Positions 33,673-42,805 are shown, counted from the stretch's first letter. The stretch is 64,000 bases of DNA from Candidatus Brachythrix odensensis (GCA_016714465.1 JADKDT010000026.1:433154-497153); one strand, 5' to 3'. Made by a program: numbers and translations. The notes: generated by a model from the letters alone, not told the origin.

Positions 33673-34926
33673 TCAGCCGTCAAGCGCGCGCAACAGCAGT
33701 TCGGCCTGTTCGACCGTTATCTTCTTCTGTTCAACCATACGCAGGATGGCCATCCGCTCTTCGTCGCCGACTGGCTGATGGGGAGGGGTGGCATCCGCGA
33801 GATCGGGGCCCGCGGGCCGGCGCAAAGGCATTGAGGGCCCAGGCGGAGCGGTTGGGGCTGGCGGCCCGCCGGGGGAGGGCGGCGGGGTCGCCCACGACCA
33901 GCTCCAATTCGCGCTTCGACGCGCCGCCCGTTCCGTCTCGCGCTCGACGATGCGCTGGGCGCGCGCGGCTTCCTTTTCGGCCCGGCGGCGCGCCTTTTCG
34001 CCGGCCCGCTCGGCTGCCTTGCGAGCTCGATCGGCGATGCGCTCACCCAGGCTTCCCAGATGCCCAAGGCCCTCGCCAAACCGGTCAAAGCTGAAGCCCA
34101 TATTGTCAAAGGCATCTTCGAGCCGATCAAAAACGAAGTCGAAATTGACATCCGGCGCGGGCGATGGTTCGCGGGCCTCGAATGCTTTGTTGCGGATCGA
34201 CACGCTGCCGCCGGCTGAAAGAGCGATCGAAGCCGCGCCGGTGCCCAGGATCATCTCCCGGGCGCCCCGGCCATCCGTCACCGAGATCCGCGCGTTGGCG
34301 GTGTCCGCGAATTGGCAGTTGATGCTGCCTCCCGCGCTCACCCGGTAGTTCTCGCCTGGCGCCGGGTTCATGCGGAACTCACCGCTGCCGCCGATGGACA
34401 GATTGCTGGCCAGCTCGACCTCGCTGAAGCGGACCGATCCCCCGACCGAATCGCCGATGAAGCGCCCCTCGATTTCGCGAAGCTCGATGCTGCTGCCGAC
34501 GGCGTTGATGGCCACATTGCCCGAAACACTCTGGGCAAAAACGGCACCCCCGACGCTGCGAGCAACGAGGGAGCCGCTGACCCCGCGCGCATCGAGGCGG
34601 TTGCCGACCGCATCAATGATGGTGTCGCCGACATCGCGCAGGCGCAGGTCATCACCCACGCCGCGCACCTGGATGCTTCCCGCGATTTCTTCGATGTGGG
34701 CGCTGTTGTTTGCGCGTTCTATCAAGAGCGTGCCGCCCCGCGGCATGTTGATCCGGCAATCTCCGCGCGTGCGAACCTTAATCACCGCGTCTTCCTGGGC
34801 TGCGTCACCTGGGTCGTCGAACTCGATATTGACGACGAGCTGATCCCAGCCCATGACGATGACATCGTTTCGGCCATTGACGACAACGGTCGGGTTGGCG
34901 GTCGTGTTGAAAGTTTGAGATCCCAT
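33673..34926 (-). CDS. DUF4097/adhesin-like beta-solenoid protein with C-terminal SHOCT-like motif
   Basis: A 417-residue protein. The N-terminal half is a repetitive beta structure with short runs such as INMPRGGTLLIERANN, VRGVGDDLRLRDVGDTIIDA and SLVARSVGGAVFAQSVSGNV, typical of DUF4097 right-handed solenoids. A basic coiled stretch rich in Arg/Ala/Glu follows (about residues 290-345). A Pro-rich spacer comes next, then a final helical motif LRMVEQKKITVEQAELLLRA. There is no signal peptide. In Bacillus the yvlB family pairs these elements and is linked to envelope stress, which makes that role plausible here. It lies 15 bases after the DUF2089 gene. Confidence 0.68.
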   Translation of the reverse strand: MGSQTFNTTANPTVVVNGRNDVIVMGWDQLVVNIEFDDPGDAAQEDAVIKVRTRGDCRINMPRGGTLLIERANNSAHIEEIAGSIQVRGVGDDLRLRDVGDTIIDAVGNRLDARGVSGSLVARSVGGAVFAQSVSGNVAINAVGSSIELREIEGRFIGDSVGGSVRFSEVELASNLSIGGSGEFRMNPAPGENYRVSAGGSINCQFADTANARISVTDGRGAREMILGTGAASIALSAGGSVSIRNKAFEAREPSPAPDVNFDFVFDRLEDAFDNMGFSFDRFGEGLGHLGSLGERIADRARKAAERAGEKARRRAEKEAARAQRIVERETERAARRSANWSWSWATPPPSPGGPPAPTAPPGPSMPLRRPAGPDLADATPPHQPVGDEERMAILRMVEQKKITVEQAELLLRALDG

Positions 34927-34941
34927 GTCATCACCTCACGG

Positions 34942-35340
34942 TTACGCGTCTGCCTTGCCGCGCAGGACCTGCATCGCCTGTTCGGACGATATCCTGCCCT
35001 TGTCCAGGTCATCCAGGACGCGCCGCCGATCCTCATCCGAAAGGCGCTGCGGCTTGTCTTCCTCGCGCGACGGTTCGAACCCCATTGCCCGAATGACATC
35101 CTGCAGCCGTGAGCGCAGGGTGGGATAGGACAGGCTGAGTTCCACCTCGAGCCGGTTCATCTTTCCCTCGCACTTGAGGAAAGCGCGGACGAAGTCGATC
35201 TGTTCGGCGCTGAGCCCGGGAAATGGGCTGAGGGCCGGGGTGAAGCGGCCGCCAAGCGTCGTGTCGCAGGCGGGGCAATGCGCTTCCGTGACGACCAATT
35301 CGCCCGAGCAGATGGGGCAGGCGGCGGGCAATGCGTTCAT
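34942..35340 (-). CDS. DUF2089 family zinc-ribbon/HTH regulator
   Basis: A 132-residue protein with an N-terminal zinc ribbon of two CxxC knuckles (CPICSGELVVTEAHCPAC). A helix-turn-helix region follows (VRAFLKCEGKMNRLEVELSL, then SYPTLRSRLQDVI), which is diagnostic for DUF2089. The C-terminal helical motif VLDDLDKGRISSEQAMQVLR matches the other proteins of the operon. Its likely role is transcriptional control of the cluster. Its start overlaps the stop of the small upstream gene by four bases. Confidence 0.82.
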   Translation of the reverse strand: MNALPAACPICSGELVVTEAHCPACDTTLGGRFTPALSPFPGLSAEQIDFVRAFLKCEGKMNRLEVELSLSYPTLRSRLQDVIRAMGFEPSREEDKPQRLSDEDRRRVLDDLDKGRISSEQAMQVLRGKADA

Positions 35341-35567
35341 GAGGTCCTCCAGGTGGCGGCAGTGTTTGACGCTGGCTGAATGGGGTTGGCTGCGTAGCGC
35401 GCCCGTATGGCCTCGGAAATGCGCTCCAACGCGGACGCCAGCGCGATCAGCCGGGCGCCGTTTCGGCTGCCCGCCCCCACGCGGTAACGTCGCGTCTTGG
35501 CTGCAGCGTCGAGCAGCTCCTGGTGTCGCCGTTCAAAGTGCCCGACGTAATTCTGAAAATCGACCAT
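35337..35567 (-). CDS. Small hypothetical protein, first gene of the minus-strand operon
   Basis: A 76-residue basic helical protein (VDFQNYVGHFERRHQELLDA, then ALASALERISEAIRARYAAN) without membrane spans. The heptad-like spacing of hydrophobic residues hints at a short coiled coil. It overlaps the DUF2089 gene by four bases and so is co-translated with it. No family is recognised. Confidence 0.55.
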   Translation of the reverse strand: MVDFQNYVGHFERRHQELLDAAAKTRRYRVGAGSRNGARLIALASALERISEAIRARYAANPIQPASNTAATWRTS

Positions 35568-35855
35568 TCTCGCCCTCCCTGAGTGTCACCCCACTGAATC
35601 GGGTAACCATCCTGTGAACTTAAAGAACAATACGACGAAGATTCAGATTTGTCAATATGTATTTCAATAAACTTTAGGAAGTTCCAAAGAATATCAATAT
35701 CGATCAAAGTGCAACCATAACGACGCAGATCGGCGAATCGAAGCGAGAATGCGCGTTTAACGCGACACCAACGCCACTCCAGCAGTCACCCGCTACCGTA
35801 AACAAGATTTTCTGCGCGCGGTTACGATGAGATATCAAAGAGAGGAGATGTCCCA
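35568..35855. other. AT-rich divergent control region ahead of clpB
   Basis: No gene is supported in these 288 bases between the minus-strand operon and clpB. The stretch 35630-35720 is much richer in A/T than its surroundings and is the natural place for divergent promoters. I could not identify a CIRCE or HAIR heat-shock operator by eye. The clpB ribosome site GAGAGGAG lies at about 35839-35846. Confidence 0.5.
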
Positions 35856-38465
35856 ATGGCAATGAACCTAAACACTTATACCGAAAAAGCTCAGGAGGCG
35901 CTGCTCAAGGCCCAGGCCGTTGCCGTCGAGAACGGCAATTCGCAAATTGAACCGGAGCATCTGTTGAATGCGCTGTTGACCCAGGAGGGCGGGATCACCC
36001 CGGCCGTCATTACGGCCGCCGGCGGCAGTCCGACCCGGATCAATGACCTGATCGAACGCGAAGTGCGGGGCAAGCCCAAGGTCAGTGGATCAACATCGAC
36101 GCCCACGTTGTCGCGGGACGTCAGCCGCATGACGGATGTGGCCGAGGCTGAAGCGAAACAGATGCGCGACGATTTTGTCAGCACGGAGCATCTGTTGATG
36201 GGTCTGGCCCAGGCCGGCAGTGGGTCCCGCCCGGCGGCGGCGACTCGCATCTTGAATGAGGGCGGCATTACCCGAGACAGTATTCTCAAAGCCCTGGTGC
36301 AAGTTCGCGGCAGCCAGCGCGTGACTTCCGCTCAGCCGGAAGGCACTTACCAGGCGCTCGAGAAATATGGGCGCGATCTGACCGAGGCCGCCCAGCAGGG
36401 CAAACTCGATCCCGTGATCGGCCGCGACGAGGAAATTCGCCGGGTCATTCAAATTCTGTCCCGCCGGACCAAGAACAATCCAGTCCTGATCGGCGAGCCC
36501 GGGGTGGGAAAGACCGCCATCGCCGAGGGCCTCGCCCAGCGTATTGTGCGGCGAGACGTGCCCGAGGGCTTGAAGGAAAAGCGCATCATCTCGCTGGATA
36601 TGGGCGCGCTCATCGCCGGGGCCAAGTACCGGGGCGAGTTCGAGGAGCGGCTCAAGGCGGTCCTCAAGGAAGTGACCTCGAGCAATGGCGGGATCATTCT
36701 CTTCATCGACGAACTGCACACCGTCGTCGGGGCGGGCAAGGCTGAAGGCGCGATGGACGCCGGGAATCTGCTCAAGCCGATGCTGGCCCGCGGCGAACTG
36801 CACTGCATCGGCGCGACGACGCTCGACGAGTATCGCAAGCACATCGAGAAGGACGCCGCGCTGGAGCGGCGCTTCCAGCCGGTCGTGGTCGACGAGCCCA
36901 GCATTGACGACACGATCAGCATTTTGCGCGGGCTGAAGGAGCGCTACGAGATCCACCACGGGGTGCGGATTCAGGACGCCGCCGTGATCGCGGCAGCGAC
37001 GCTGAGCGCGCGCTACATCAGCGACCGGCAACTGCCCGACAAGGCCATCGACCTCATCGACGAGGCCGCCAGCCGGGTCAAGATGGAGATCGACAGCAAG
37101 CCCACCGCCTTGGACGAAATTGACCGGCGCGTGCTTCAGCTGGAAATCGAGCGTGAGGCGCTGAAGAAGGAAAGCGACTCCGCCTCGCTGGAAAGGCTGC
37201 AGCGGATCGAGGGCGAAATTGCCAGCGAGAAAGAGAAGGGGAACGCCCTGCGCGCGCAGTGGGAGACCGAGAAGAAGGCCATCCAGTCGGTGCGCGGCCT
37301 GCGCGAGCAGATCGAGGCGACCCAGGTCAAGATCGAACAGGCTGAGCGCAGCGCCGATTTGGCCGAGGCCGCCAAACTGCGCTACGGCACATTGCTCGAC
37401 TTGCAGAAACGCCTGCAGCTCGCCCAGAACGCCGAAGGACCCACCGGCGCGCGGCTGTTGAAGGAAGAAGTCGGGCCCGACGAAATCGCCGCCATAGTCA
37501 GCCGCTGGACGGGCGTGCCGGTGTCGAAGATGCTGGAGGGTGAGTCCGCAAAACTGGTGCGGATGGAGGAGCGCCTGCGCGAGCGGGTGATTGGCCAGGA
37601 TGAGGCCCTTCGCGTGGTCTCTGGGGCGGTCCGTCGCGCGCGGGCCGGCCTGCAGGATCCCAACCGGCCAATTGGCTCCTTCATTTTCCTGGGGCCAACG
37701 GGCATTGGCAAGACCGAAACGGCCAAGGCCCTGGCCGAGTTTCTGTTTGACGACGAGCAGGCGATGATCCGGATCGACATGAGCGAGTATCAGGAGAAGC
37801 ACACCGTCTCGCGCCTGATCGGCGCGCCCCCGGGCTATGTGGGCTACGACGAGGGCGGCCAGCTGACCGAAGCGGTCCGGCGCAAGCCCTACAGCGTGGT
37901 GCTCTTTGACGAAATCGAGAAGGCTCACCCGGAGGTCTTCAATGTGCTGCTCCAGGTGCTGGACGACGGGCGGCTGACCGACGGCCAGGGCCGCACGGTG
38001 AACTTCAAGAACACCGTCATCATCATGACCAGCAACCTGATCCGGGGTGTGCCGGAGGAGTTGGAGATCGGGCCGGACTCAGATCGGCGCGCGGCATCGG
38101 CCCAGCGGGACTGGGTGTTGCGCGAGTTGCAAAAGCACTTCCGGCCGGAGTTTCTCAACCGAATCGACGACATCGTCATGTTCCGCCGGCTGGGTGACGC
38201 GGACCTGATCCGGATCGTCGATGTCCAACTGTCGAAGCTAATGAAGCGGCTGGCGGAGCGCAAGCTCAGCCTGGTGGTCACACCGGCGGCGCGGGCGTAT
38301 CTAGCTCATGCCGGCTATGACCAGCAGTTCGGCGCGCGCCCGCTCAAGCGGGCCATCCAGAACGAATTGCAGGATCCGCTGTCGATCAAACTGCTCGAGG
38401 GCCGCTATCGTGAAGGCGATACGGTCACAGCGGATGCGGGTGATGATGGTATCGAGTTAGGGTGA
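35856..38465 (+). CDS. clpB: ATP-dependent disaggregase ClpB
   Basis: Hexameric Hsp100 chaperone that extracts polypeptides from aggregates with DnaK. The 869-residue length is normal. The N-domain (two Clp_N repeats to about residue 150) leads to NBD1, with Walker A GEPGVGKTAIAEG, sensor and LFIDELHTVVGAGKAEG. The coiled-coil middle domain runs from about residue 410 to 525. NBD2 has GPTGIGKTETAKAL, GAPPGYVGYDEGGQLTEAVR and VLFDEIEKAHPEVFNVLLQV. FGARPLKRAIQNELQDPLS ends the protein, as in the family. There is no frameshift. The start has GAGAGGAG about 9 bases upstream. Confidence 0.97.
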   Translation: MAMNLNTYTEKAQEALLKAQAVAVENGNSQIEPEHLLNALLTQEGGITPAVITAAGGSPTRINDLIEREVRGKPKVSGSTSTPTLSRDVSRMTDVAEAEAKQMRDDFVSTEHLLMGLAQAGSGSRPAAATRILNEGGITRDSILKALVQVRGSQRVTSAQPEGTYQALEKYGRDLTEAAQQGKLDPVIGRDEEIRRVIQILSRRTKNNPVLIGEPGVGKTAIAEGLAQRIVRRDVPEGLKEKRIISLDMGALIAGAKYRGEFEERLKAVLKEVTSSNGGIILFIDELHTVVGAGKAEGAMDAGNLLKPMLARGELHCIGATTLDEYRKHIEKDAALERRFQPVVVDEPSIDDTISILRGLKERYEIHHGVRIQDAAVIAAATLSARYISDRQLPDKAIDLIDEAASRVKMEIDSKPTALDEIDRRVLQLEIEREALKKESDSASLERLQRIEGEIASEKEKGNALRAQWETEKKAIQSVRGLREQIEATQVKIEQAERSADLAEAAKLRYGTLLDLQKRLQLAQNAEGPTGARLLKEEVGPDEIAAIVSRWTGVPVSKMLEGESAKLVRMEERLRERVIGQDEALRVVSGAVRRARAGLQDPNRPIGSFIFLGPTGIGKTETAKALAEFLFDDEQAMIRIDMSEYQEKHTVSRLIGAPPGYVGYDEGGQLTEAVRRKPYSVVLFDEIEKAHPEVFNVLLQVLDDGRLTDGQGRTVNFKNTVIIMTSNLIRGVPEELEIGPDSDRRAASAQRDWVLRELQKHFRPEFLNRIDDIVMFRRLGDADLIRIVDVQLSKLMKRLAERKLSLVVTPAARAYLAHAGYDQQFGARPLKRAIQNELQDPLSIKLLEGRYREGDTVTADAGDDGIELG

Positions 38466-38474
38466 CCGGGGACC

Positions 38475-38530
38475 TTTTCACCACAAAGGCACAAAGGCAC
38501 AAAGAATTCTTTGTGCCTTTGTGGTGAAAG
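38475..38530. repeat. CACAAAG-type inverted repeat, terminator position
   Basis: CCACAAAGGCACAAAG on the left pairs with CTTTGTGCCTTTGTGG on the right, with a third CACAAAG copy in the loop. It separates clpB (plus strand) from the dehydrogenase (minus strand), so both transcripts end here. The same unit occurs at 26520-26589. Confidence 0.75.
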
Positions 38531-38550
38531 CCTGATTCGGCCATTCAGAA

Positions 38551-39594
38551 TCACACGGGCACACCGAGCTCCGACGCAGTCTTCTCGATCTCGGCCCAGG
38601 TGGCCTCGGGCAGGGGTACCCCATCCCTGAGCCGGGCCTCGCGCGAGCGCCATTCGGGATCGCCCGGGAGCAGCACTTCCGAAACGCCCTGCGCGGGCTG
38701 AGAGCTGGCCACCTTGGCGCAGAAGGCTTCAACCCGCTCGAGATACTGATCGCGTGGGGTGAAGTCCTCGATGTTGAAGGCCATGATGACGGTCCCGTTG
38801 CCGGCCAAGAAACCTGAGGCAAAGCCGGGCAGACAGGAGGGACCGAGACCGGACAGGCCGCCGCCGAGCAGCTCCGCCATCACGCTCAGGCCGGACCCTT
38901 TGTGCAGCCCGAAGGCGACGAGGGAGCCCCCGTCATAAAACGCCTTGGGTTCGACCGTTGGCGCGCCGTGGACGTCGACGATGTTCCCGGGTGGAACCTG
39001 CGCCCCTTTCGCGAGCGCGACCCGGACCTTGCCCTCGGCCACGCCGGCCGTGGCGAAATCGACCAGGACCGGGCGCTTGCCACTGAGGCGCGGCACAGCG
39101 AAAGTCACCGGATTTGTGCCGAACACGCGTGCTCGCCCGCCGAAAGGCGCGACAGCCGGCCCGGCGTTGCAGGTGGCAAACGCAAGCATCCCTGCGTCGG
39201 CGATCATCGCCGCGTACTCGCCCAGCCGCCCCACGTGATTGCAGTGGTCGATGGCCACCGCCGCGACACCGGTGTCGGCGGCGAGGGCGATGGCCGTGCG
39301 GGTGGCCAGGCGCGCGGCGGGCTGGCCCCAGCCCCAATGGCCATCCACCCGGCGCATGGCGAGCCCGGGCCGGCGAGGTGTGTCGAGGGTGGCCCGGGCG
39401 GCCGCCAGAACCTTTCCGTCTTTGGCCATCCTGGCATATTGGGGCAGGCGCATCACCCCATGCGAATCGTGGCCGCACAGGTTGCCCTCGACGAGTGACT
39501 CGGCGACATCGTTGGCAAGCTCGGGCGGTGTGCCCACCGCGCCGATGACGGCGCGCGAAATCTCCAGCAGACGGTCAGATGAAATCGTAATCAT
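38551..39594 (-). CDS. Type-2 malate/L-lactate (ureidoglycolate-type) dehydrogenase
   Basis: NAD(P)-dependent oxidoreductase of the LDH2/MDH2 fold, 347 residues from the ATG at 39594. The frame is open to 39714 but that part lies over the permease gene. Family motifs include the catalytic DSHGVMRLPQYARM near residue 45, VAIDHCNHVGRLGEYAAM near residue 120, NPVTFAVPRLSGKRPVLVDF and GGGLSGLGPS. The family oxidises malate, lactate, ureidoglycolate, 2,3-diketogulonate or related sugar acids; the transporter operon suggests a sugar-acid substrate. It is the last gene after SBP-permease-permease, with its start 6 bases after the previous stop. Confidence 0.87.
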   Translation of the reverse strand: MITISSDRLLEISRAVIGAVGTPPELANDVAESLVEGNLCGHDSHGVMRLPQYARMAKDGKVLAAARATLDTPRRPGLAMRRVDGHWGWGQPAARLATRTAIALAADTGVAAVAIDHCNHVGRLGEYAAMIADAGMLAFATCNAGPAVAPFGGRARVFGTNPVTFAVPRLSGKRPVLVDFATAGVAEGKVRVALAKGAQVPPGNIVDVHGAPTVEPKAFYDGGSLVAFGLHKGSGLSVMAELLGGGLSGLGPSCLPGFASGFLAGNGTVIMAFNIEDFTPRDQYLERVEAFCAKVASSQPAQGVSEVLLPGDPEWRSREARLRDGVPLPEATWAEIEKTASELGVPV

Positions 39595-39599
39595 GCGAG

Positions 39600-40442
39600 T
39601 TAGCCCTTGACTGAGCCCGCGGTCAGTCCCTGCACAACGAAGCGCTGCACCAGCATGTACAGAACAAGTACGGGCGCCGTCGCAAGGATCGCGGCGGCCA
39701 TGAGTTGGCCCCACAGCAGGATGTCGGCGATCTGGAAGCTGTACAACCCGACTGGGATGGTCTTGAGCTCACTCCTGGTCGCCATGACGGCCGCATAGAG
39801 GAACTCGTTCCATGAGTTGGTGAAGCTGAAGATGAAGGCGGTGACAAGCCCGGGCGCCGAGAGCGGCAGAATAATGCGGCCCAACACGCCGAGGCGCGAA
39901 CAACCGTCGATTCGCGCAGCGTCCTCCAGTTCCATCGGGATGGTGCGAAAGTAACCCAGGAGCATCCAGGTGCAGAACGGCACATTGAAGGTCTGGTAAG
40001 TCAGGATCAACGCCCACAGCGAATTGAGCAACCCGAGGTTGGCAATGATGAGATACAACGGGATGAAGAGAAGCGAGCTCGGCACGAGATACATGAACAG
40101 AACCGAACGGGCGAGGGCATTGCTGCCGAAGAATCGCAAGCGGGCCAGACTGTAGGCGGCCAGCGTCCCAATCACGAGGGCGATCGCGGAGCTGGCGACA
40201 CCGACGAAGACGCTGTTGGTCACCCAGGTCGTCATATTCGTGCTGCCCAGCACAATCCCGTAGTTATCGAGGATCAGATTGACCGGTGTCAGCATGCCTT
40301 CTTTGTTGTAGACGTCCTTCTGCGTGCGAAGGGAGGTCAGCACCATGTAATAGAAGGGAAACGACACGACCAGCACATAGACGGCCAGCAACCCGTACAA
40401 ACGGATGCGATTGGGGAGGGCGCGCAGGCGCTTCATCATCAT
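39600..40442 (-). CDS. Carbohydrate ABC transporter permease (MalG type)
   Basis: A 280-residue inner-membrane permease with six spans. The first is RLYGLLAVYVLVVSFPFYYM, and the second follows the TNSVFVGVASSAIALVIGTL segment. The EAA-type loop reads LEDAARIDGCSRLGVLGRII, then LPLSAPGLVTAFIFSFTNSW with the conserved NSWNEFLYA. It ends with VLVLYMLVQRFVVQGLTAGSVKG, the typical MalG C-terminus. It overlaps the MalF-type gene by four bases and so is translationally coupled. Confidence 0.93.
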   Translation of the reverse strand: MMMKRLRALPNRIRLYGLLAVYVLVVSFPFYYMVLTSLRTQKDVYNKEGMLTPVNLILDNYGIVLGSTNMTTWVTNSVFVGVASSAIALVIGTLAAYSLARLRFFGSNALARSVLFMYLVPSSLLFIPLYLIIANLGLLNSLWALILTYQTFNVPFCTWMLLGYFRTIPMELEDAARIDGCSRLGVLGRIILPLSAPGLVTAFIFSFTNSWNEFLYAAVMATRSELKTIPVGLYSFQIADILLWGQLMAAAILATAPVLVLYMLVQRFVVQGLTAGSVKG

Positions 40443-41359
40443 TCGTTCTCGCTCCGCATGATGAGTGGCGAGAGCGCCATGATCATGACAATGAGGACCG
40501 GGGCCAATAGAAACGAAATTGCGGTGGCATAGCCGATCCGGCTGCCCTCGAAGCCGACCTTGTAGGCGTAGGTCGCAAACAGGTGGGTGGCATAGGCCGG
40601 GCCACCGCCCGTCATCAGGAACACGATCTGGAAGTCGTTAAAGGTCCAAATCGTGGAGAGCATGGCTGTCACCGCGAGCGTGGTCCGGATGCCGGGCAGG
40701 GTGACGTTGAGAAACTTTTGCAGGGCGGTTGCGCCGTCGACATCGGCGGCTTCGTAAAGATCGGCCGGAATAGCCTGCATGGCCGCCAGCAGCGCGACCC
40801 CAAAAAACGGGAAGCCGCGCCAGATGTTGGTGGCGACGACGGCCCCCAGCGCGGTTGCTGATTCAGCCAACCACGCGATCGGAACATCGATCAGCTTCAG
40901 GTTGAGCAGCACGTAATTGATGACACCCGCTGTGCCGTCATACATCCAGCGCCAGGTGAGAGCGGTGACGAAGGTCGGGGCCACCCAGGGGAACAGCAGC
41001 CAGCCCCGGAACATGCCCCGAAAGCGGATGCGCTGATTCAGAATCAGGGCCATGACCATCCCGAAGACGATCTTGCCTGTTACCGAGGCGAGGGTAAAGA
41101 CCAGGCTGTTTGTGACGACAGTCCGGAAGCGCCGGTCATCGGTCAGCAGTTCAATGTAGTTGCCCAGCCCGATGAACGGACCCTGCACCCCCAGCATGCG
41201 ATCCTGCAGGCTGATGCCAAAGGCGTTCGCAATAGGGTACATCAACAGGCCGAACGCGACCAGCATCAGCGGGATAAGCAGGGCATAACCCAGCGGCGCA
41301 TCCCGGCCAATGCGCTTTGCCAGCGATGTCTGCGGTACTCGAGTGGAGGGCGCGGCCAT
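40439..41359 (-). CDS. Carbohydrate ABC transporter permease (MalF type)
   Basis: A 306-residue permease starting at the ATG at 41359 (MAAPSTRVPQTSLAKR). The longer frame to 41410 would cover the hairpin at 41372-41408. Spans begin at GYALLIPLMLVAFGLLMYPI. The EAA motif is DLYEAADVDGATALQKFLNV, followed by TLPGIRTTLAVTAMLSTIW. It works with the MalG-type partner downstream and the binding protein upstream. The ATPase is not encoded here. Confidence 0.93.
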   Translation of the reverse strand: MAAPSTRVPQTSLAKRIGRDAPLGYALLIPLMLVAFGLLMYPIANAFGISLQDRMLGVQGPFIGLGNYIELLTDDRRFRTVVTNSLVFTLASVTGKIVFGMVMALILNQRIRFRGMFRGWLLFPWVAPTFVTALTWRWMYDGTAGVINYVLLNLKLIDVPIAWLAESATALGAVVATNIWRGFPFFGVALLAAMQAIPADLYEAADVDGATALQKFLNVTLPGIRTTLAVTAMLSTIWTFNDFQIVFLMTGGGPAYATHLFATYAYKVGFEGSRIGYATAISFLLAPVLIVMIMALSPLIMRSENE

Positions 41360-41371
41360 GAGGTAGGTGGC

Positions 41372-41408
41372 GGGCGCGCCGGATTGCCGAAGGCAATCCG
41401 GCGCGCCC
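41372..41408 (-). terminator. Strong hairpin between binding-protein and permease genes
   Basis: GGGCGCGCCGGATTGCC pairs perfectly over 17 bases with the sequence after the loop GAA. It lies inside the operon, 11 bases past the binding-protein stop (41420) and 12 bases before the permease start. There is no T-run. An attenuator or mRNA-stabilising hairpin that keeps binding protein in excess over permease is the usual role at this position. Confidence 0.7.
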
Positions 41409-41419
41409 ACCGAGCTGGA

Positions 41420-42805
41420 TTAGGGGTTGAATTGCTTGTAGATCTTGGTCATCTTGGCCTCGGTCTCCTTGATGGCGTCATCAATCGACACCTTCTCGAC
41501 CAGGACCTTGGTGACCATCTCGGCCATGCTGTGGGTGCGCCACGACTCCAGCGCCCACAACGTAGTCGGGCCAGGGTGTCCGACCGCAACAACGTCCGGG
41601 AGCTGGCTGATCAGGGTCTTGTTGAACGGATCGTCCCACATCGGCAGCTTCTGCAGATCCTTGTAGAACGGCATGTAGTTCGTGCCGGCGGCCTCAACGA
41701 TGCGCTTCTGGCTGCCAACTGAGACCAGATCGCTCAGCAAGTCCTTGGCGAGTTCCAGGTTCTTGCCGCCCTTGGGAATCATCATGCCGTAGACATACTG
41801 CACCATGACGCGCCCCTTCGGGCCCTCGGGCATCGGCACGATGTAGGTGCGCTTGAGCAGATCCGGGTCGTCCTTGCGCATGGCGGCAATGATTGAGCCC
41901 GTGTTCTGGACGATGGCGGCGCTGCCGGTGAGATAGGCCTTGTTGTTGCCCGCATCGTCCCAGGTCACGGCATCCTTGGGGATGTAGCCCTTGTCATAGG
42001 CGTCCTTGAGCATCTTGAGCACAGTCCGCGTGCCGTCGTTGTTGAGGTTGGGAGTCTTGCCGTCCTCCGCGTAAGGCGAAGCGCCGTACGAGGCCAGGAA
42101 GCTGAGCGTGGCGATTTCCGAGTCGTATGACGGGGTGCCGAACTGGACGCCCCAGGCCCAGGTCTTGCCCGGGTTGTTAATCTTCTCCGACACGGTCATG
42201 ATGTCCGCCCAGGTCTTGGGCGGCTGGAGGCCGGCGGCATCGAAGATGTCCTTGCGCACGTAAAAGACCTCAGTCGCGCCGTAGGTCGGGACGGCCCACT
42301 GCTTGCCGCCGATGGTGACGGCTTTGACAGGCTTCTCGAGCAACCCGCCACCCTGCGCGTTCATCTTGGCGATGACGTCGCTGACATCCTCGAGCAGCCC
42401 GAGGCTGTGGAGCTTGGGCATCCAGTCGGACGAGGCCCAGACCATCACATCTGGGAGGGTCTTGGTCTCGATGGCCGCGTTGAACTGGGGAGCGAGTACC
42501 GTTGAGAGGTCCTGGACCACCGTCAAGTCAACGTTCTTGGCTGCCGCCCACTTGGTGACGATGTCCTTCTGGGCGGCATCGGCCTCGGGGGTGAAGCTCT
42601 TGGCAAGCCAGATCGTCAGCTTGGGTTTCGCCGCGGCTGGCGCGGCCGTGGCTACAGGCGCGGCTGGTTTGGCAGCCTCGGTGGGCTTGGGAGCCGCGGG
42701 TGCGGCTGTTGGCGCCGCGGGCGGTGCGGCGGCGGGGGCTCCGCAAGCTGCCAAAATGGCGGCTGCGACGAGCCCGATGGAGAGTATGCGAAATCGACCT
42801 GACAT
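41420..42805 (-). CDS. Extracellular sugar-binding lipoprotein of the ABC importer
   Basis: A solute-binding protein (family 1) of 461 residues anchored as a lipoprotein. The ATG at 42805 has AGGAGG about 7 bases upstream; the frame open to 42898 has no signal peptide. The signal and lipobox are RILSIGLVAAAILAAC, followed by an Ala/Pro-rich linker. The mature part has KLTIWLAKSFTPEADAAQKD, LPDVMVWASSDWM and GKQWAVPTYGATEVFYVRKD, typical of sugar binders. It captures the substrate for the permeases that follow. The ligand is unknown. Confidence 0.92.
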   Translation of the reverse strand: MSGRFRILSIGLVAAAILAACGAPAAAPPAAPTAAPAAPKPTEAAKPAAPVATAAPAAAKPKLTIWLAKSFTPEADAAQKDIVTKWAAAKNVDLTVVQDLSTVLAPQFNAAIETKTLPDVMVWASSDWMPKLHSLGLLEDVSDVIAKMNAQGGGLLEKPVKAVTIGGKQWAVPTYGATEVFYVRKDIFDAAGLQPPKTWADIMTVSEKINNPGKTWAWGVQFGTPSYDSEIATLSFLASYGASPYAEDGKTPNLNNDGTRTVLKMLKDAYDKGYIPKDAVTWDDAGNNKAYLTGSAAIVQNTGSIIAAMRKDDPDLLKRTYIVPMPEGPKGRVMVQYVYGMMIPKGGKNLELAKDLLSDLVSVGSQKRIVEAAGTNYMPFYKDLQKLPMWDDPFNKTLISQLPDVVAVGHPGPTTLWALESWRTHSMAEMVTKVLVEKVSIDDAIKETEAKMTKIYKQFNP

